From NCBI GenBank assembly GCA_949317995.1, contig OX439040.1:29428030-29492029 (forward strand): a stretch of 64,000 bases of DNA, written 5' to 3'. Made by a program: the position numbers and the translations under genes. Each line of letters starts with the position of its first letter. Within the stretch, counting starts at the first letter, position 1. The DNA is from Acholoe squamosa (lineage: Eukaryota; Annelida; Polychaeta; Phyllodocida; Polynoidae). This document shows, piece after piece, positions 46,282-57,905 of this stretch. The notes under the pieces were generated by a model, which saw only the letters and a program-made list of their open reading frames with translations, had not been told where the DNA came from and ran no database searches.

Positions 46282-46920
46282 TGGTACCTGGGGAGGGAGT
46301 GGAGAGATGGGTAGCGGGACAGGTCCTCTAAGATTATGAATAAATTCCAGTTGAAACAAGTGAAGGCAATCTGACATAGCTAGACCTATTTTACGCTGGA
46401 ATACATTACATGGACGTGTTCCTGTAGAATACATCCGGGAATCCAAGACTATAATTATTATATCTAAGATACTATTTGTTTGTGCATGAGAAAGGGGACC
46501 ATGTCTATTCATTTCATGTGTATACAGTATTTGGTTGGGCAGCGAGCACGGGGCACCAAATTGACCTTTATCAAATAATCTCCTTTAAATCATCGATCAT
46601 CTTTCTATTTTGATGTAGCCTATCATCTGCAGCAACAAATTATCGGCATATAGCCCCAACGGGCCACTGACCCGGCTTCACGACTACCTCACGTTTGTGT
46701 GTAAGCATGTGAGCTGTGCAGGGGTCAAGCGGACAGTTTTACCACCATTGGTACCCAAGGTGTTAGCTGTTTTTATCACTTATCTCGCCAGAACCAGATC
46801 AAGCAATTGCTGCGCCCATTGGATTATAAGGTTGCCCCCTGTAAGTAAACTTGCATATGAGTAGTATATGGAAAGAAAGATGCATGGCTGTTCTGTGGAA
46901 ACAGTCACGGTGTGTGTGCT
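46282..46920. other. No feature recognised
   Basis: No exon or repeat identified. Confidence 0.4.
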
Positions 46921-46924
46921 TCCA

Positions 46925-47225
46925 TATGCAGACTGAGGACCCTATGTGAGTAGTTTAAGAAAACCTGTCTGTGAGTAGTATATGGAAACTTGCCTGTGAG
47001 TAGTATAATTGGTACCTTGTGTAAGTAGTATTTGGACACTTGCCTGTGACTAGTATAATAAGAAACTTACGGAAGTAGTAAATGTAAACTTGCCTGTGAG
47101 TAGTATAATAGAAACCTTGTGTAAGTAGTATAAGAAAACTTTCCTGTGAGTAGTATATGGAAACTTGCGTGTGAGTAGTATTAGGAACCTTGTGTAAGTC
47201 ATATAAGAAAACTTGCCTGTGAGTA
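46925..47225. repeat. Satellite of TTGCCTGTGAGTAGTATA / CCTTGTGTAAGTAGTATA units, left part
   Basis: Two alternating half-units of about 24 bases (AAACTTGCCTGTGAGTAGTA and AACCTTGTGTAAGTAGTA). The array resumes at 48195 after a SINE block. Confidence 0.85.
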
Positions 47226-48194
47226 GTGTAGAGGTCGGCGGAAAACATCCTGGAGAAACCGGGAGTCAAACCCGGGACCCTCCAACCTGCAGGCGGAAGC
47301 TCTACCGCTAAGCTACTTCCCCATCTGACATTCTCTACCTTCCACCTACATCTGGATCGGTATAATACACAAGGGGGGCAGCTTATACCAGCTGACCAGC
47401 CCCTGAGAGCTGGTGCAACTGGGACGGGGCAGATGGTCTACTGCCATGGACTTACAGCCAGAGCTGGCCCCTACACTCCTCCCAACCAGCTTCAACCATG
47501 GCCAACCTGCACCAAGCATTCCTCCCAACCAAATCAGTTGGGCTTTATCAAGCAGTGTGAGGCACTCCTGACTTCCCAGTTGACCTACCAGTACACAGTA
47601 CTGCCAGGGTCGAAGCGTATCTGTATTATACCGTTCCAGGCACCTACACCTGGATTGGTATGACACACATGTAGGGGGGAGCTACCACCGGATCTCCAGA
47701 AACGGGGCTGCTGGCCTTATGGCAGAGCAGGCCCCTACACTCCTCCCTACCAGATTCAATATAGGGTTCAGTACCCTATAGGTACCAGATACCCAGGACT
47801 AGTACTGAGTCGCATCCCATCCACCTGTTTCCAAGTCTCCCAGCACTAGCAAATTGAATCGTCATTCGTGTCATGCCGGCCTAAGTACCGAGTTCTCGTA
47901 GTCCCCCCTCGCAGGGCAGGACCAACTCGGTTACTCCACCAGTGTAGAGGTCGGTGGAAAACAACCTGGAGAAACCGGGAGTCGAACCCGGGACCCTCCA
48001 ACCTGCAGGCGGAAGCTCTAGCGCTGAGCTACTTCCCCGTCTGACATTCTCTACCTTCCACCTACATCTGGATTGGTATAATACACAAGGGGGGCAGCTT
48101 ATACCGGCTGACCAGCCCCTGAGGGCTAGTGCAACCGGAACGGGGCAGATGGCCTACCGCCATGGACTTACAGGCAGAGCTGGCCCCTACACTA
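47226..48194 (-). mobile_element. Two minus-strand tRNA-derived SINE copies inserted in the satellite
   Basis: tRNA-like cores at 47252-47322 and 47968-48038 (minus strand: GGGGAAGTAGCTTAGCGGTA, box B GGGTTTGAC or GGGTTCGACTCC). Each is preceded on the minus strand by CCAATCCAGATGTAGGTGGA or similar and followed by GTTTTCCACCGACCTCTACAC. The block from 47226 recurs from 47943, so the insert was itself tandemly duplicated. Same family as 22214 and 63460. Confidence 0.8.
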
Positions 48195-48397
48195 GTATAA
48201 TAGAAACCTTGTGTAAGTAGTATAAGAAAACTTGCCTGTGAGTAGTACATGTATATAGAAACTTGCGTGTGAGTAGTATTAGAAACCTTGTGAAAGTAAT
48301 ATATGGAAACTTGCCTGCGAGTAGTAAAATAAGAACCGTGTGTAAGTAATATATGGAAACTTGCCTGTGAGTAGTATAATAAGAACCTTGTGTACTT

Positions 48398-48646
48398 ATG
48401 TCAAGGTGAATATCGATGCCCCATTGACAATGCACTAAACCCCCGTATTGCACCCCTGCATTAAATGACCAGCGCCAAATCTGCACGATGAGGTCATAGG
48501 TCCATTGCGTATGCGCAGCCCTTTTGAAACGTAAACATCCAAGAAGGCGGCGGTCAGCATTTCGTGATGAAGATGGGTAAATAACAGTTAATTTTGAAGG
48601 ATATTGATGAAATATCGATTGATTTTCCACTCAAACACCTTGACAT
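48398..48646. mobile_element. Small TIR element (ATGTCAAGGTG ends)
   Basis: ATGTCAAGGTG...ATATCGAT at the left and ATATCGATTGATTTTCCACT...CACCTTGACAT at the right, about 249 bases. Non-coding. Confidence 0.6.
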
Positions 48647-48663
48647 AAAAGTAAAGATGAACT

Positions 48664-48777
48664 CTGATTAGTTTGAGCCTCCTGTTTCTTCACTAGCACT
48701 TCCTGCCCACTCCGCACGAGGCCGTTAGGAACGGGCAGGAAATGCTCGTGAAGAAACGGTCGGCTCAAACTAATCAT
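48664..48777. repeat. Hairpin of about 114 bp
   Basis: TGATTAGTTTGAGCC and GGCTCAAACTAATCA are exact outer arms; GTTTCTTCACTAGCA...TTCCTGCCC and its mirror GGGCAGGAA...TGAAGAAAC are the inner arms. Foldback-type. Confidence 0.7.
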
Positions 48778-48935
48778 CGTTCACCATTATAGTATATGGG
48801 AACTTGCCTGTGAGTAGTATATGTGAAACTTATGTGAGTAGTATATGGGAACTTGCCTGTCAGTATGTAGAGAGCCTTATGTAAGTAGCATATAGATACT
48901 TGCCTGTGAGAATGTGGGAAACCTCTTATGAGTAG

Positions 48936-51260
48936 TACAATGTAAATAGCGACTGCTGGAGTAAACACAAACGCCTACATTCTTAACCAGTGAAACTAAC
49001 CGCTCCATTCACTGCAAATTTTTTTCAAAGCATGTAACTGATATCCCTCGTGTCAACTATTATGGTAATATCAGCCAGTTACCAGAACAGACAATGGCGA
49101 AGCACATCACATCAGGGGACCCATCAGTGAGAGATATGGAAACCTATGTGGAAATTTGTGCGAGTAAGATAGAAACTGATAAATGAGTAGTGCATATATA
49201 TGGGAAATGAGTTGTCATGTATTTTGGGAGTAATTTTGGTGAATACAGCACTCTGTCACAGACATCCTTATCACTGTGATAATGACCACCTACAGACATT
49301 GTCAGGGTTGTAAGTCTCGAGGTCTTGATGGCGTTCTGGTATTTCACTTTTGATACTTCTTGTCTTATCTAGCTCCACCTGGTCAGAACTGCAGATGTAA
49401 ATCCCATAGTCCATGAGGCCTCTGTTGCACCAACGAGCTTTACAAATCTAACATAGAGACATTATTGAGGTTTGACTCTGGTGCACTCCGTATCTGGTCC
49501 TCGTGCCCTAATCCCACCTACAGCTGTCCAACCACCGGCTGCCAACTGTACCCTGCTGGGGTACACAGATAAGACATGCTGCAGCGCACCCCCTGGGTTT
49601 GACCACTGATAACAGGCACCCCCTCACCCCAAAAGGCGGGCCTTGCCCTTGTGTCGCCGGGTAGCCCTGCATGGCAAGGCTATCTATGAGGGTCATCTAT
49701 TCTATATCTGGGGTTGTATCAACACGGGGAGTGCAGTCCTCCATTACGCCTGCTGCACTCCATGGGTGCAGACCTCACGACGCATTAACGTCTGTACACT
49801 GCTACCAATAAGTTGCTCAAATTGCACTATATTGACGTTGCAATATGTTCATGCACTTATACTACCGTAATTTCCCAAAGATGGGGTTGTGTCTTATAGG
49901 CGAGGCTATTGTACTATAGAACTATCGAGAATTACATTGTGTGAAACCATTAAATTTATCATTAGATCTAAAGGAGCCAACTCAGTTACGATGCCATATA
50001 TTTTATCAAAAGGCCTCAAGGTGTTAAAGGGGGAAGTTCGCTATGGCTGAATGTATAAAAACTGACCCACAGCTTGCTGCTTATCATAATAGGACCTGCC
50101 TATATGTCAATCAACTGAATAATATGTAGAGACCCATGGGTTGGGGAGAGAGTATCAGCCAGAATAGTGTGGAGTATGGTATATTTAGCAGGTAGTTGCC
50201 TAAGATCAGGCCTTGGACACACTTTTCCTCAGGGGGTGGCACTCCCACATATTTGGATACCATGTGCAAACACGACTTCAAAGGAAAGGGGTCCTATCTG
50301 GGCCCAATATGGGCCCTGGACATAACCCCTACAGGGGCCTTGAATAGGAATGCTGTTTGCCCAATTCTGGGACATATATCATATCCATCCTTTACCTGAG
50401 ATGCAAACTTTACAATAGACAGATACAATAGTCTGGGCCATCCAACAGCAGTATGGGATTTTCAAGGCTATAATCATATAGTGTAATATGTCCATAGATA
50501 ATAATTTTGAATATCACTTCTGGGTTAATAGCATTTGGTGGGTCCCCCTTGATAAGCGTTATTTGGCACTTTTCCACAAAATGGGTCCCAGACTCTCAAG
50601 TCTTTCATCCATGACAATGGCACTGAATCAGAGGGTTTGCTTCTGCATAGAAAAACAAGGAGTGACCCCCTGACATACTTTATTTATAGCCAATATTTGT
50701 AAGTTAGCAGTGCAGCACCAGGCTATATTTAGCTGCCACCAGGAATACCACAGGTTAGACCTAGCTGACCTCTTTGTCACAGTCTGGTTAACATGTATAG
50801 TCAGGAATCAGGGTTGCCTTCAAAGTTCAAGTCAGCTATATTTAGCAGGGTGGTGGCACTGGTCATGGACCTGCCTCAGATGAGATCTAAGTCAGCCTTC
50901 ACCAAGGGTACAGTGAAACCTCCTCAATAGAAGCTTTCATTATTAGGAGGTATTGCTAATAGGCACCAGATTTTTTTGTCCTAGCTTTTTCTGTAATAAG
51001 CTGACTTTGTATTTAGTGGGCTATTTAGTCTACTCTCTTTCATAAGGACACTTTGACTGTAGGGAGGAAATTGTATGAACCTAAAATGCTCCATATAACA
51101 AAGTTCTATTGTATGTGCAAGTGGATATATTTAGCACAGATCTCACTTGCAAAGACTACTCCACTGACACCCATGGGCACACATACTTGCATGCTATATA
51201 TAGCCAGGGGTCTGTGTAGCTTGCAGGCAAAACCCAACCTCATTCTACCAACTGATTTCT
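48936..51260. other. No gene recognised; half-end TACCGTAATTTCCC at 49863
   Basis: 49863 on resembles one end of the element at 39209-39404 (TACCGTAATTTCCC...TCTTATAGGCG), with no partner end found. The rest shows no splice-bounded frame or repeat. Confidence 0.4.
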
Positions 51261-51457
51261 TGGGAGTGGTCATTATTAGGGCTGGATATATACCTCAATA
51301 ACTTATATATAAGCTATTGAGGCAAGGGCTATTCGGACGAGGGTCTCGTTTGAATAAGCACCTTATTCGGACGATATTTTCTGAGAAACAGGATATAATA
51401 TGTCTTGTTTCTCAGAAAATATTATATAATACTGATGTTCAAACATGACCACTCCAA
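51261..51457. mobile_element. TIR element (TGGGAGTGGTCAT ends) with two inner hairpins
   Basis: TTGGGAGTGGTCAT at the left, ATGACCACTCCAA at the right. Inside, CCTCAATA...TATTGAGG at about 51292-51321 and ATATTTTCTGAGAAACA with its perfect mirror at about 51375-51424. Only the outer ends match the GGGAGTGGTCATT family. Confidence 0.6.
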
Positions 51458-53145
51458 CAGCTGGCGATGAAGAACCCAGCTGCTGGTTGGCTCCAAACAC
51501 TCTACCTGATCATCAGGTCAATGTTTCTATGGGGTGCACAAGACACTCTAATTCTATAGATAAGTATATATACATTGGGATGTTACTATCTCTCAGATAT
51601 ACCCTTCTGTGTACATATCACTAGTCACCCTCAAATTATTATGAAAATAAAAGTCAACATTATTCAAGCAAATACTATACTGTCTCATAGAGTGTGTACT
51701 AGGTACATGACCTACTGACAGCCAGCTCTCTGTACCTGCTATGTAACATGTGTCATCAATTAAAATTGATTCTCCTCCTCCACACACCGCATTGGAGAAA
51801 TGATGTAAATATCACCATAAAGTTCCTTCAGTAGCCACCCAAACTTTGGAATTTCTTGTAAAGTGGGGGTATCCTTTTAAGGAAGGTTTCAATTACATTG
51901 CTTTTAGTTAAAAGTGGATTTGATTCGGTCAAGATTCAGCTCATTTAATTCCCTCAGGTTAGGGGGTTGGCTTCTGAGGGATGTTTTATGAAATATTCTA
52001 AAAATATTTGGTATGTAAGGGAGTCTTCCTCTAGTAATGTATTTCATTACCTCTATTATCTAGAGGGAAACAAACAAACCATCATTAGGTTTTAACAAAG
52101 GTACCAAGATTAACAATATTCCTATTGCTTTTAGATTTATCCACACATCCTAAACCCCATACCAATACTGTACAAAGGTGCAGTGAGGAAGTTTCTATGT
52201 AGTGTGGAACAATCATTTATATTCTCACTTGCTAATTTTAGCTGCATAGGTGTATGCCTGGTACTAGAATAGACCAGGCTCTGGGTGCCTCCATTCATCC
52301 ATGACTGAAACTGCAAATTACACAACTCTAGCTCAGGTAGAAGTCAAACTTTAGATGCATGGTCAAAGGCCTCCCTACTGACCCATGGATGACCTAGTTA
52401 TACTTTGGAGACCTCTGTTGAATAATTCAAAATACCAATATTCTTATTGTTATTAGCTACATGTGTACATTCTGAGCCCGTTACCTACAACTACCAAAAG
52501 GCCCCCAGCAAAAGGTTCTGTTCAGTGTGGTGCATATAGTCTGACTTTCTAAATATAGCTTGCTGTGTTTAGGTGTGTTGCAGAAATGGGTCAGGCTCTG
52601 TGTTCCTCCTTTCATCCATGACTGTTACAAAATATCAGATGGTTCTGCCCCCCTCCCACACAGCTTTGGCTGAGGCCCCACCCACTATGCTACAGAGACA
52701 GCTATTGTGTCATATTGGTACTGTAAGACTAAGCCCCAGTGGTACCAGGAGTCTCTCCCTTTATGCGGAAACAGCAATGTATGCAAAAAAGAAGAGACAG
52801 GTTTGTCAAAATGAGCACATGTATGAAGAATGTAAACATTTGATTGTAAGCGCATTAGGTTTTCGTGTTCCGTGTCAGCTAAATGGGTCTGAGCAGCTTA
52901 AGGTGCAGGGTGAAGTAGGATTTACCACTGGTCAAATTCCACTCCACATCAAGCCCTCTCACCTACCTATGGGGCACTTTCTAGAAAACCTTCAGGAAGA
53001 TAGGAGTAAACCACCCCACCCAAATACAAAAGATGTAAAGGCAGGCTTCAAAGCAACTAAGCACGTGAAAGAATCCAGGAAATCTTGTATAGCCTGCTCA
53101 TACCCATGGACACTAACGTTATGGGTATAGACTACTGTGTAAGCG
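51458..53145. other. No gene recognised; unsupported 185-codon frame at 52573-53130
   Basis: The frame has no recognisable domain, no start context and no splice signals; it runs into dispersed repeat R. Possibly an old element remnant. Confidence 0.3.
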
Positions 53146-54260
53146 TCAAAAAAGCTCTGGAAAGTAGAAAACATTTTTCCTCACACTCTCCTGACCTTAA
53201 AATGACCTCCTGAGACCTGTTTCATCACAGACAGCATCTAAGATATACCCCTAACCTTCGTATAATTTTAGATTTTCATTTTCTGTGTCATCTTTTTACA
53301 TTTGGTACCTTTGAAGAGGCAGTATGTACAAACATGTATGTTCTTAAAGGTCTTTAAGAACATGCTTCAATTGGTCTAGACACGGGTATAATTACCTACT
53401 TGTCAATTTCTGCCCAGCTAATTAAGATTCAACAGCCAACCACAGGGCATTATGATTGTTCTAGACACACTAATAACCATGAATAGTTTGTACATTCACT
53501 GATAAAAATAGAGCCTAATATCTTAGTCAGTAGTGACTAACTTAAGATAGTCAAATGATAGTGCGATTTTTGGCTATCCCTCTATAGTCACCTGTGACTA
53601 ACTTAAGTTAGTCATATAGTCAACACATAGTCATGCCTTTAATCTATTGAAATAGTCCTTAGTCAGATGACTATCATTTTGTTGCTAAGCAACATTTAGT
53701 TAGTAAATATGACTAATATATACAGTCAGTACTGACTATACCTGCAAGCAAACATTCATCCAATCAAAGATGGCTGCCATATGCCTTCCCATTGATGAAC
53801 AGTTTGAACCCAAAATAACTACTGTTATACTGCAATGGCCTCAAATATCACAACAACTAGTTAACTTACCTATCCATTAATGGCCAGACATATTGAGTTT
53901 CCATGGATGGACAGGTTAAGATGATGATTTGGCCTGATTATAATTGTCTCCTCTTAGTCCAGGCAACCATAAATATGTCCTCTTTCTGGATGACGGTTTT
54001 TGTGCACAGAAACCTGTGACATCATCAATCTGTAAGCTCTACATATAGTCAAATTGACTATCTTTCTGACTAATATGTGACTAAGGTATATAGTCATGTG
54101 ACTATGGGGCTCAGAATATGTGGGTATAGTCACTACTGACTATAGGTTTTATTATCAGTGTTGCATAGGTTGTACATTGCAAACCAGTAGATAGTTGACA
54201 CTTCTGGCTGTAACTCTCAGTCTGCACCACTGGGAATTCAGCTACAACTAAGGAAATCAG
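53146..54260. repeat. Dispersed repeat R, copy 2, interrupted
   Basis: 53146-53495 and 54161-54260 match the two halves of 19374-19910, with the TAGTCA element between them. Confidence 0.6.
53496..54160. mobile_element. TIR element (CACTGATAA ends) with TAGTCA / TGACTA words
   Basis: Ends CACTGATAAAAATAGAGCCT and AGGTTTTATTATCAGTG. Just inside both ends lies AGTCAGTAGTGACT or its mirror. About 20 TAGTCA/TGACTA words, many paired (TAGTCAAATTGACTA, TAGTCATGTGACTA). Repeat R copy 1 is uninterrupted at the equivalent point, which supports insertion. Confidence 0.7.
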
Positions 54261-54547
54261 ATCATAGTTTCATTCACATAATGAATCAGAGTGGGGGCTA
54301 TTCTAAAAAATAGCAAAATAGGCCCCGCCCTGCTATGTTGTGCCCAACTACGTGTCCATGAATACGAGGCCCATTAAAAATTTACACAAGATTAAAAACT
54401 TCAAAGCATTGAACTCGTTCATCTTGTTGTCATTATTGAAGTGGTCAATGCCGAGTAACAAGCACAGGGTCTTCGTCAACATGTACCCGCATTTGGGATG
54501 ACAACTTTAGTAAGACTAGATCTATAAGTGTTAGTACCTTATCGCAG

Positions 54548-54692
54548 ACAACTTGAACTTCAGAACCATATGCCCAAGTTACCTGTGCCATTCCGAGGGG
54601 CCATTCCCTGGTACAACGAAAGGGCCCACCCAAACAGCTACTTTATAACTCCAAGCGTACAGCCCCAACGCCACCCACCCCATGGACAAAAT
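54548..54692 (+). CDS. Candidate coding exon, gene not recognised
   Basis: Preceded by TACCTTATCGCAG (acceptor) and followed by GTAAGT (strong donor). The exon is 145 bases, entering after two bases of a codon and leaving in phase 0, and reads as 48 codons rich in Pro, His, Asn and Arg, including FRGAIPWYNERAHPNSYF. The composition looks like real protein and unlike the repeats around it. I do not recognise the family. It lies 1.9 kb before the rhomboid-type exon on the same strand, and its exit phase would fit that exon, so the two may belong to one gene. The short preceding pyrimidine tract is weak. Confidence 0.35.
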
Positions 54693-54876
54693 GTAAGTTT
54701 TCACAGGTCTCGATACAGCAGCTGAGCAGCCCAATGACCACAACCATTTGGTCGTGAGCGTGTGAAATGTTGTTTTCGCAACAAGAAGAGGTGTACCTGC
54801 CTTCAGACGGCCTCCTATAATTTGTCAATTTGAAGGGTCACGTGCAGGCCAGTAGCCCTAAGACAATAGAGAGGTT

Positions 54877-54969
54877 AAGATTTGTCTACTTGTAAAGTGT
54901 ACGGCAACGTCTAACCTACCATTTCCTACTATTCTAGACGTACACGTTGCCGTACAAGTCGTGATCTTA
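54877..54969. repeat. Imperfect hairpin, about 90 bp
   Basis: GTGTACGGCAACGTCTA and TAGACGTACACGTTGCCGTA pair with a small offset; TTAAGAT and ATCTTAA form the outer arms. Confidence 0.55.
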
Positions 54970-56573
54970 ACTCCTATTATGTGCCGTCACTGCTCCGTTA
55001 CGTCTTGGCAGCACTGACAATGACAGGTCGTCCTGCTTTGTGCTTTTGAATGTCTATCTACATTTTATATGAGTGCATGTGCTGCTATTTAGTATAATAT
55101 ATATTTGCAGGGTAAAGAAGTTCCAATGCCCCTAGTAGGGGGACTGAGTTGGCGATGACCCCAAAATCTGTTAAGACTCAATATCAAAATGCACAGGATT
55201 TCCAAAGTTTACCTCTAAGATTTGATAAAAAAGATAGTTGAATACATATACGGGGCAAATGCAGCACTGTGTGAAGATACCTTAAAGTCGTCAAAGACAA
55301 ATTCTTTACCAATTCCATGTAGGCATGTATAGGGTTATCATGCCCAATCAGATGATTCAGGGTGCTTGGGATGGACCCCCGGGATGAACCCCCTGTCACT
55401 TTCCTAATTTAGAATTGCTTCTTATGCCTCTGGCCCCTGTAGTTACATTTAATGTATGGTGTATACATGAGATGAGATGGGAAGCTGTTGTTCATAAACC
55501 AAAGGTGTCAATGATTTTAAGACCCTATTTCAAGAGCTCGCACAAAATCCTTTAGGCCCCTTTATTGTGTAGAATTCTGTACCACTTTCAGTACAATGCT
55601 GTGGGCTTCCAGGGGACCATGGCCAGGGCGAGGGATTTGCTAACTGACGGCTACATGCACCACCCTCATTGGCTGATGAGGGTCACGTGATGTGAAGTCA
55701 TGATATGGACGGCAGATGAGGGCGGCAACTCTTTTTTTTTCTTTCTTTTAGGAACTGCGGTGACGTCGCAGGTTAAGCTGTAACCTGCTCGGTAAAATGG
55801 CAGGTATTACATGGGCACGTTATGCAAAGGTTGTCTTAAACCAATCTACTAAGTGTCTTTTACTCTGCTTCATAAGACTCAACATAACACACTCCTACGA
55901 CCATTTCCCTCTCACACCAGAGGGTCACCAGTGCCATGGTATAAGATCATGATCCTGTGGTCATAGTCGTACATACTTTTTACTAGAACTTATTTTATGT
56001 AAGCAAATTCCCCAGAACAAATCCTCTTTCTTGCTGCATGGGTCCTATCTAGTGTTAAAACACTAGATAGGAAGCGGAATGCATTATATACCAATCAGAT
56101 AATCCTCTCTTTTCACTGTGGACTTATTTGGGTACATTATGATTATATCACAACTGAGGGGTGGATGACCCCAATGTACGCCATGGAAGTTTAGTTCTGT
56201 TTTTATTTCATGTTATATTGATGGAAAAAGGCCTAAATTCAATGAAAATAACATGTAGATAAGTCATGTGTCCACCAGTGGCAATCGAGACATGTTATGC
56301 CACTGGGGTGTGGGGTATACAGACCCTGAATGCTATCTCTATGTGTCGTTGTTATTCACATGAAATAAAACAGCTATCTTTATGGGTGCCAGATGGAAGT
56401 TATGTATGATACATTTTCACATTTCCCTTTTCATATTATGTGCGGCTGTATTTTCAACTTTAGCTCTAATCGTTTTAGCATGCGTCTACATATACACAAT
56501 CACAACATACATTATGTCTTCAAACACAACTCTAGATTATCAACTGTTGACACCCAAATTTTTATCATTGCAG
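54970..56573. other. Intron-like; perfect palindrome at 56044-56071
   Basis: CCTATCTAGTGTT-AA-AACACTAGATAGG has 13-bp perfect arms. No further exon recognised. A CpG- and G-rich patch with a CACGTG near 55680 could be regulatory, on weak evidence. Confidence 0.4.
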
Positions 56574-56735
56574 TATGACCCAGAAGGACAGGGGGAGGTT
56601 TCCGTGGACGACTTCCGGTCGCTCCTTGCTGATGTTCGTTTTCGCTCTCAGGTGGCGCCACACAAATTGGAGGTACTGGAGACGCTAGCAGGAAACGGCC
56701 GCAGCTCAGTCGCATACCAAGACTTAGTCAGCATT
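56574..56735 (+). CDS. Exon of a rhomboid-related protease gene (RHBDL-type EF-hand exon)
   Basis: Rhomboid-related proteins are intramembrane serine proteases; the RHBDL group has a cytoplasmic EF-hand region before the membrane core. This exon has a clean acceptor (TTTTTATCATTGCAG) and donor (GTAAGT), is 162 bases long and phase 0 at both ends (54 codons). Residues 2-13 form an EF-hand loop (D at 1, E at 3, G at 6, V at 8, D at 12). A second loop in the C-terminal half lacks the first Asp and the Gly and looks degenerate. The order DDFRSLL, PHK-EVL-LA, YQD-VS matches my recollection of the RHBDL3 N-terminal region well. The catalytic exons are not in this window as far as I can see and would lie to the right. 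The encoded membrane core is therefore inferred, not seen. Confidence 0.65.
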
Positions 56736-57905
56736 GTAAGTCATCTTTTCTATAATAGTACATCTATCAGCATTGTAGGTGCACACCTTCCATAAACCCT
56801 ACAGGCATACGCCTCCTTGTATAAAACAAAAATATTTAAAGCAAAGGCCTCGTCGACATTGTAAGCGTTAAGAAATGCTGAAACTACCGACCCAATATAA
56901 TCGACTAAAAAGGACAGGAGCGTGTTGCTCCTATGGTAAAAAGAGCTGTCAGTAGGTAACCTCTTTTCAATAGAAGTCATGCTCTGCTTCACCATTCAAC
57001 TTGCACTCACCACATTAGTCTGAAAAGTCACATGCATTGTTAAAAACAGAGAGAGCTACACTATCAGCTACCTACTCATGCCACACACTCTATAGTATAT
57101 TATACTGACTTCTCCCAACTAGGTACCTACTCAACCCCCCCCCCTTTTTCTTTTAGCACCATACTTGAATGACCACTTGTGAGCAACAAAAGGGACAAGT
57201 TATAGCTACATGAAAAGAAAGGACTGGAAATGAGGGCATTTTTAGCCAGCTCTTCCTTTTACTATAGGAGCAACCCCCTCCAGAGTTAGGTCTTCCCCTT
57301 TAATCTACTCATTGCCCTCTTCTACAAGTTACTGCCATCAAGGTGCTCGGGATCTAAATGTATTAACACATATCAAAAGAGGAGATTTTAGATTGCAATT
57401 TCATTCCCAATGCATATACTCTCAGCCGCGATTGTAAATGGGTAATACATACCGCTGTAGTACATACACTAGAACCCAAATCAGGTCACTGGGTTTGTAA
57501 TAATATCAACTACCCCTGTAGTCCTGAATAATAAGTTATCCACTGTAAGACTGTTGTGCTGGGCTGACAGTGTATATCACTGTTACTCATCATCTCAAAA
57601 AATATCTATATTTCTCTTAAACTAATAGCACAGTTGAATTATACCGGATCTAACACCATAGAAAACATGGGTACATGCAGAGTTAATGTAAAGACCACAA
57701 TGCCTACAATACTGCAGATTTAGGTACCAAAGGCTAACCACTCACGCTTTGTCTAAAGTGAGACTTCACTTTGCATTCACATAGCTATTGCGCCTATTAA
57801 GACAAAAAATAATGTATAATCAATACATTATTAATCACTGAGGAATGTATACAAGTATTAAAGGTTTGGGTACCATATAAGAGGGACCATGTGACATCTT
57901 TCCCA
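56736..57905. other. Intron-like, no feature recognised
   Basis: No further exon with good splice signals was identified. A short run of C and T lies near 57140. Confidence 0.4.

Larger units (their letters stand above)
48195..48935. repeat. Same satellite, right part, with two further insertions
   Basis: The TTGCCTGTGAGTAGTATA units continue, interrupted by the TIR element at 48398-48646 and the hairpin at 48664-48777, then degenerate. Confidence 0.8.

Noticed and set aside
52573..53130. 185-codon + frame
   Set aside because: No recognised domain, weak composition, and it runs into dispersed repeat R.
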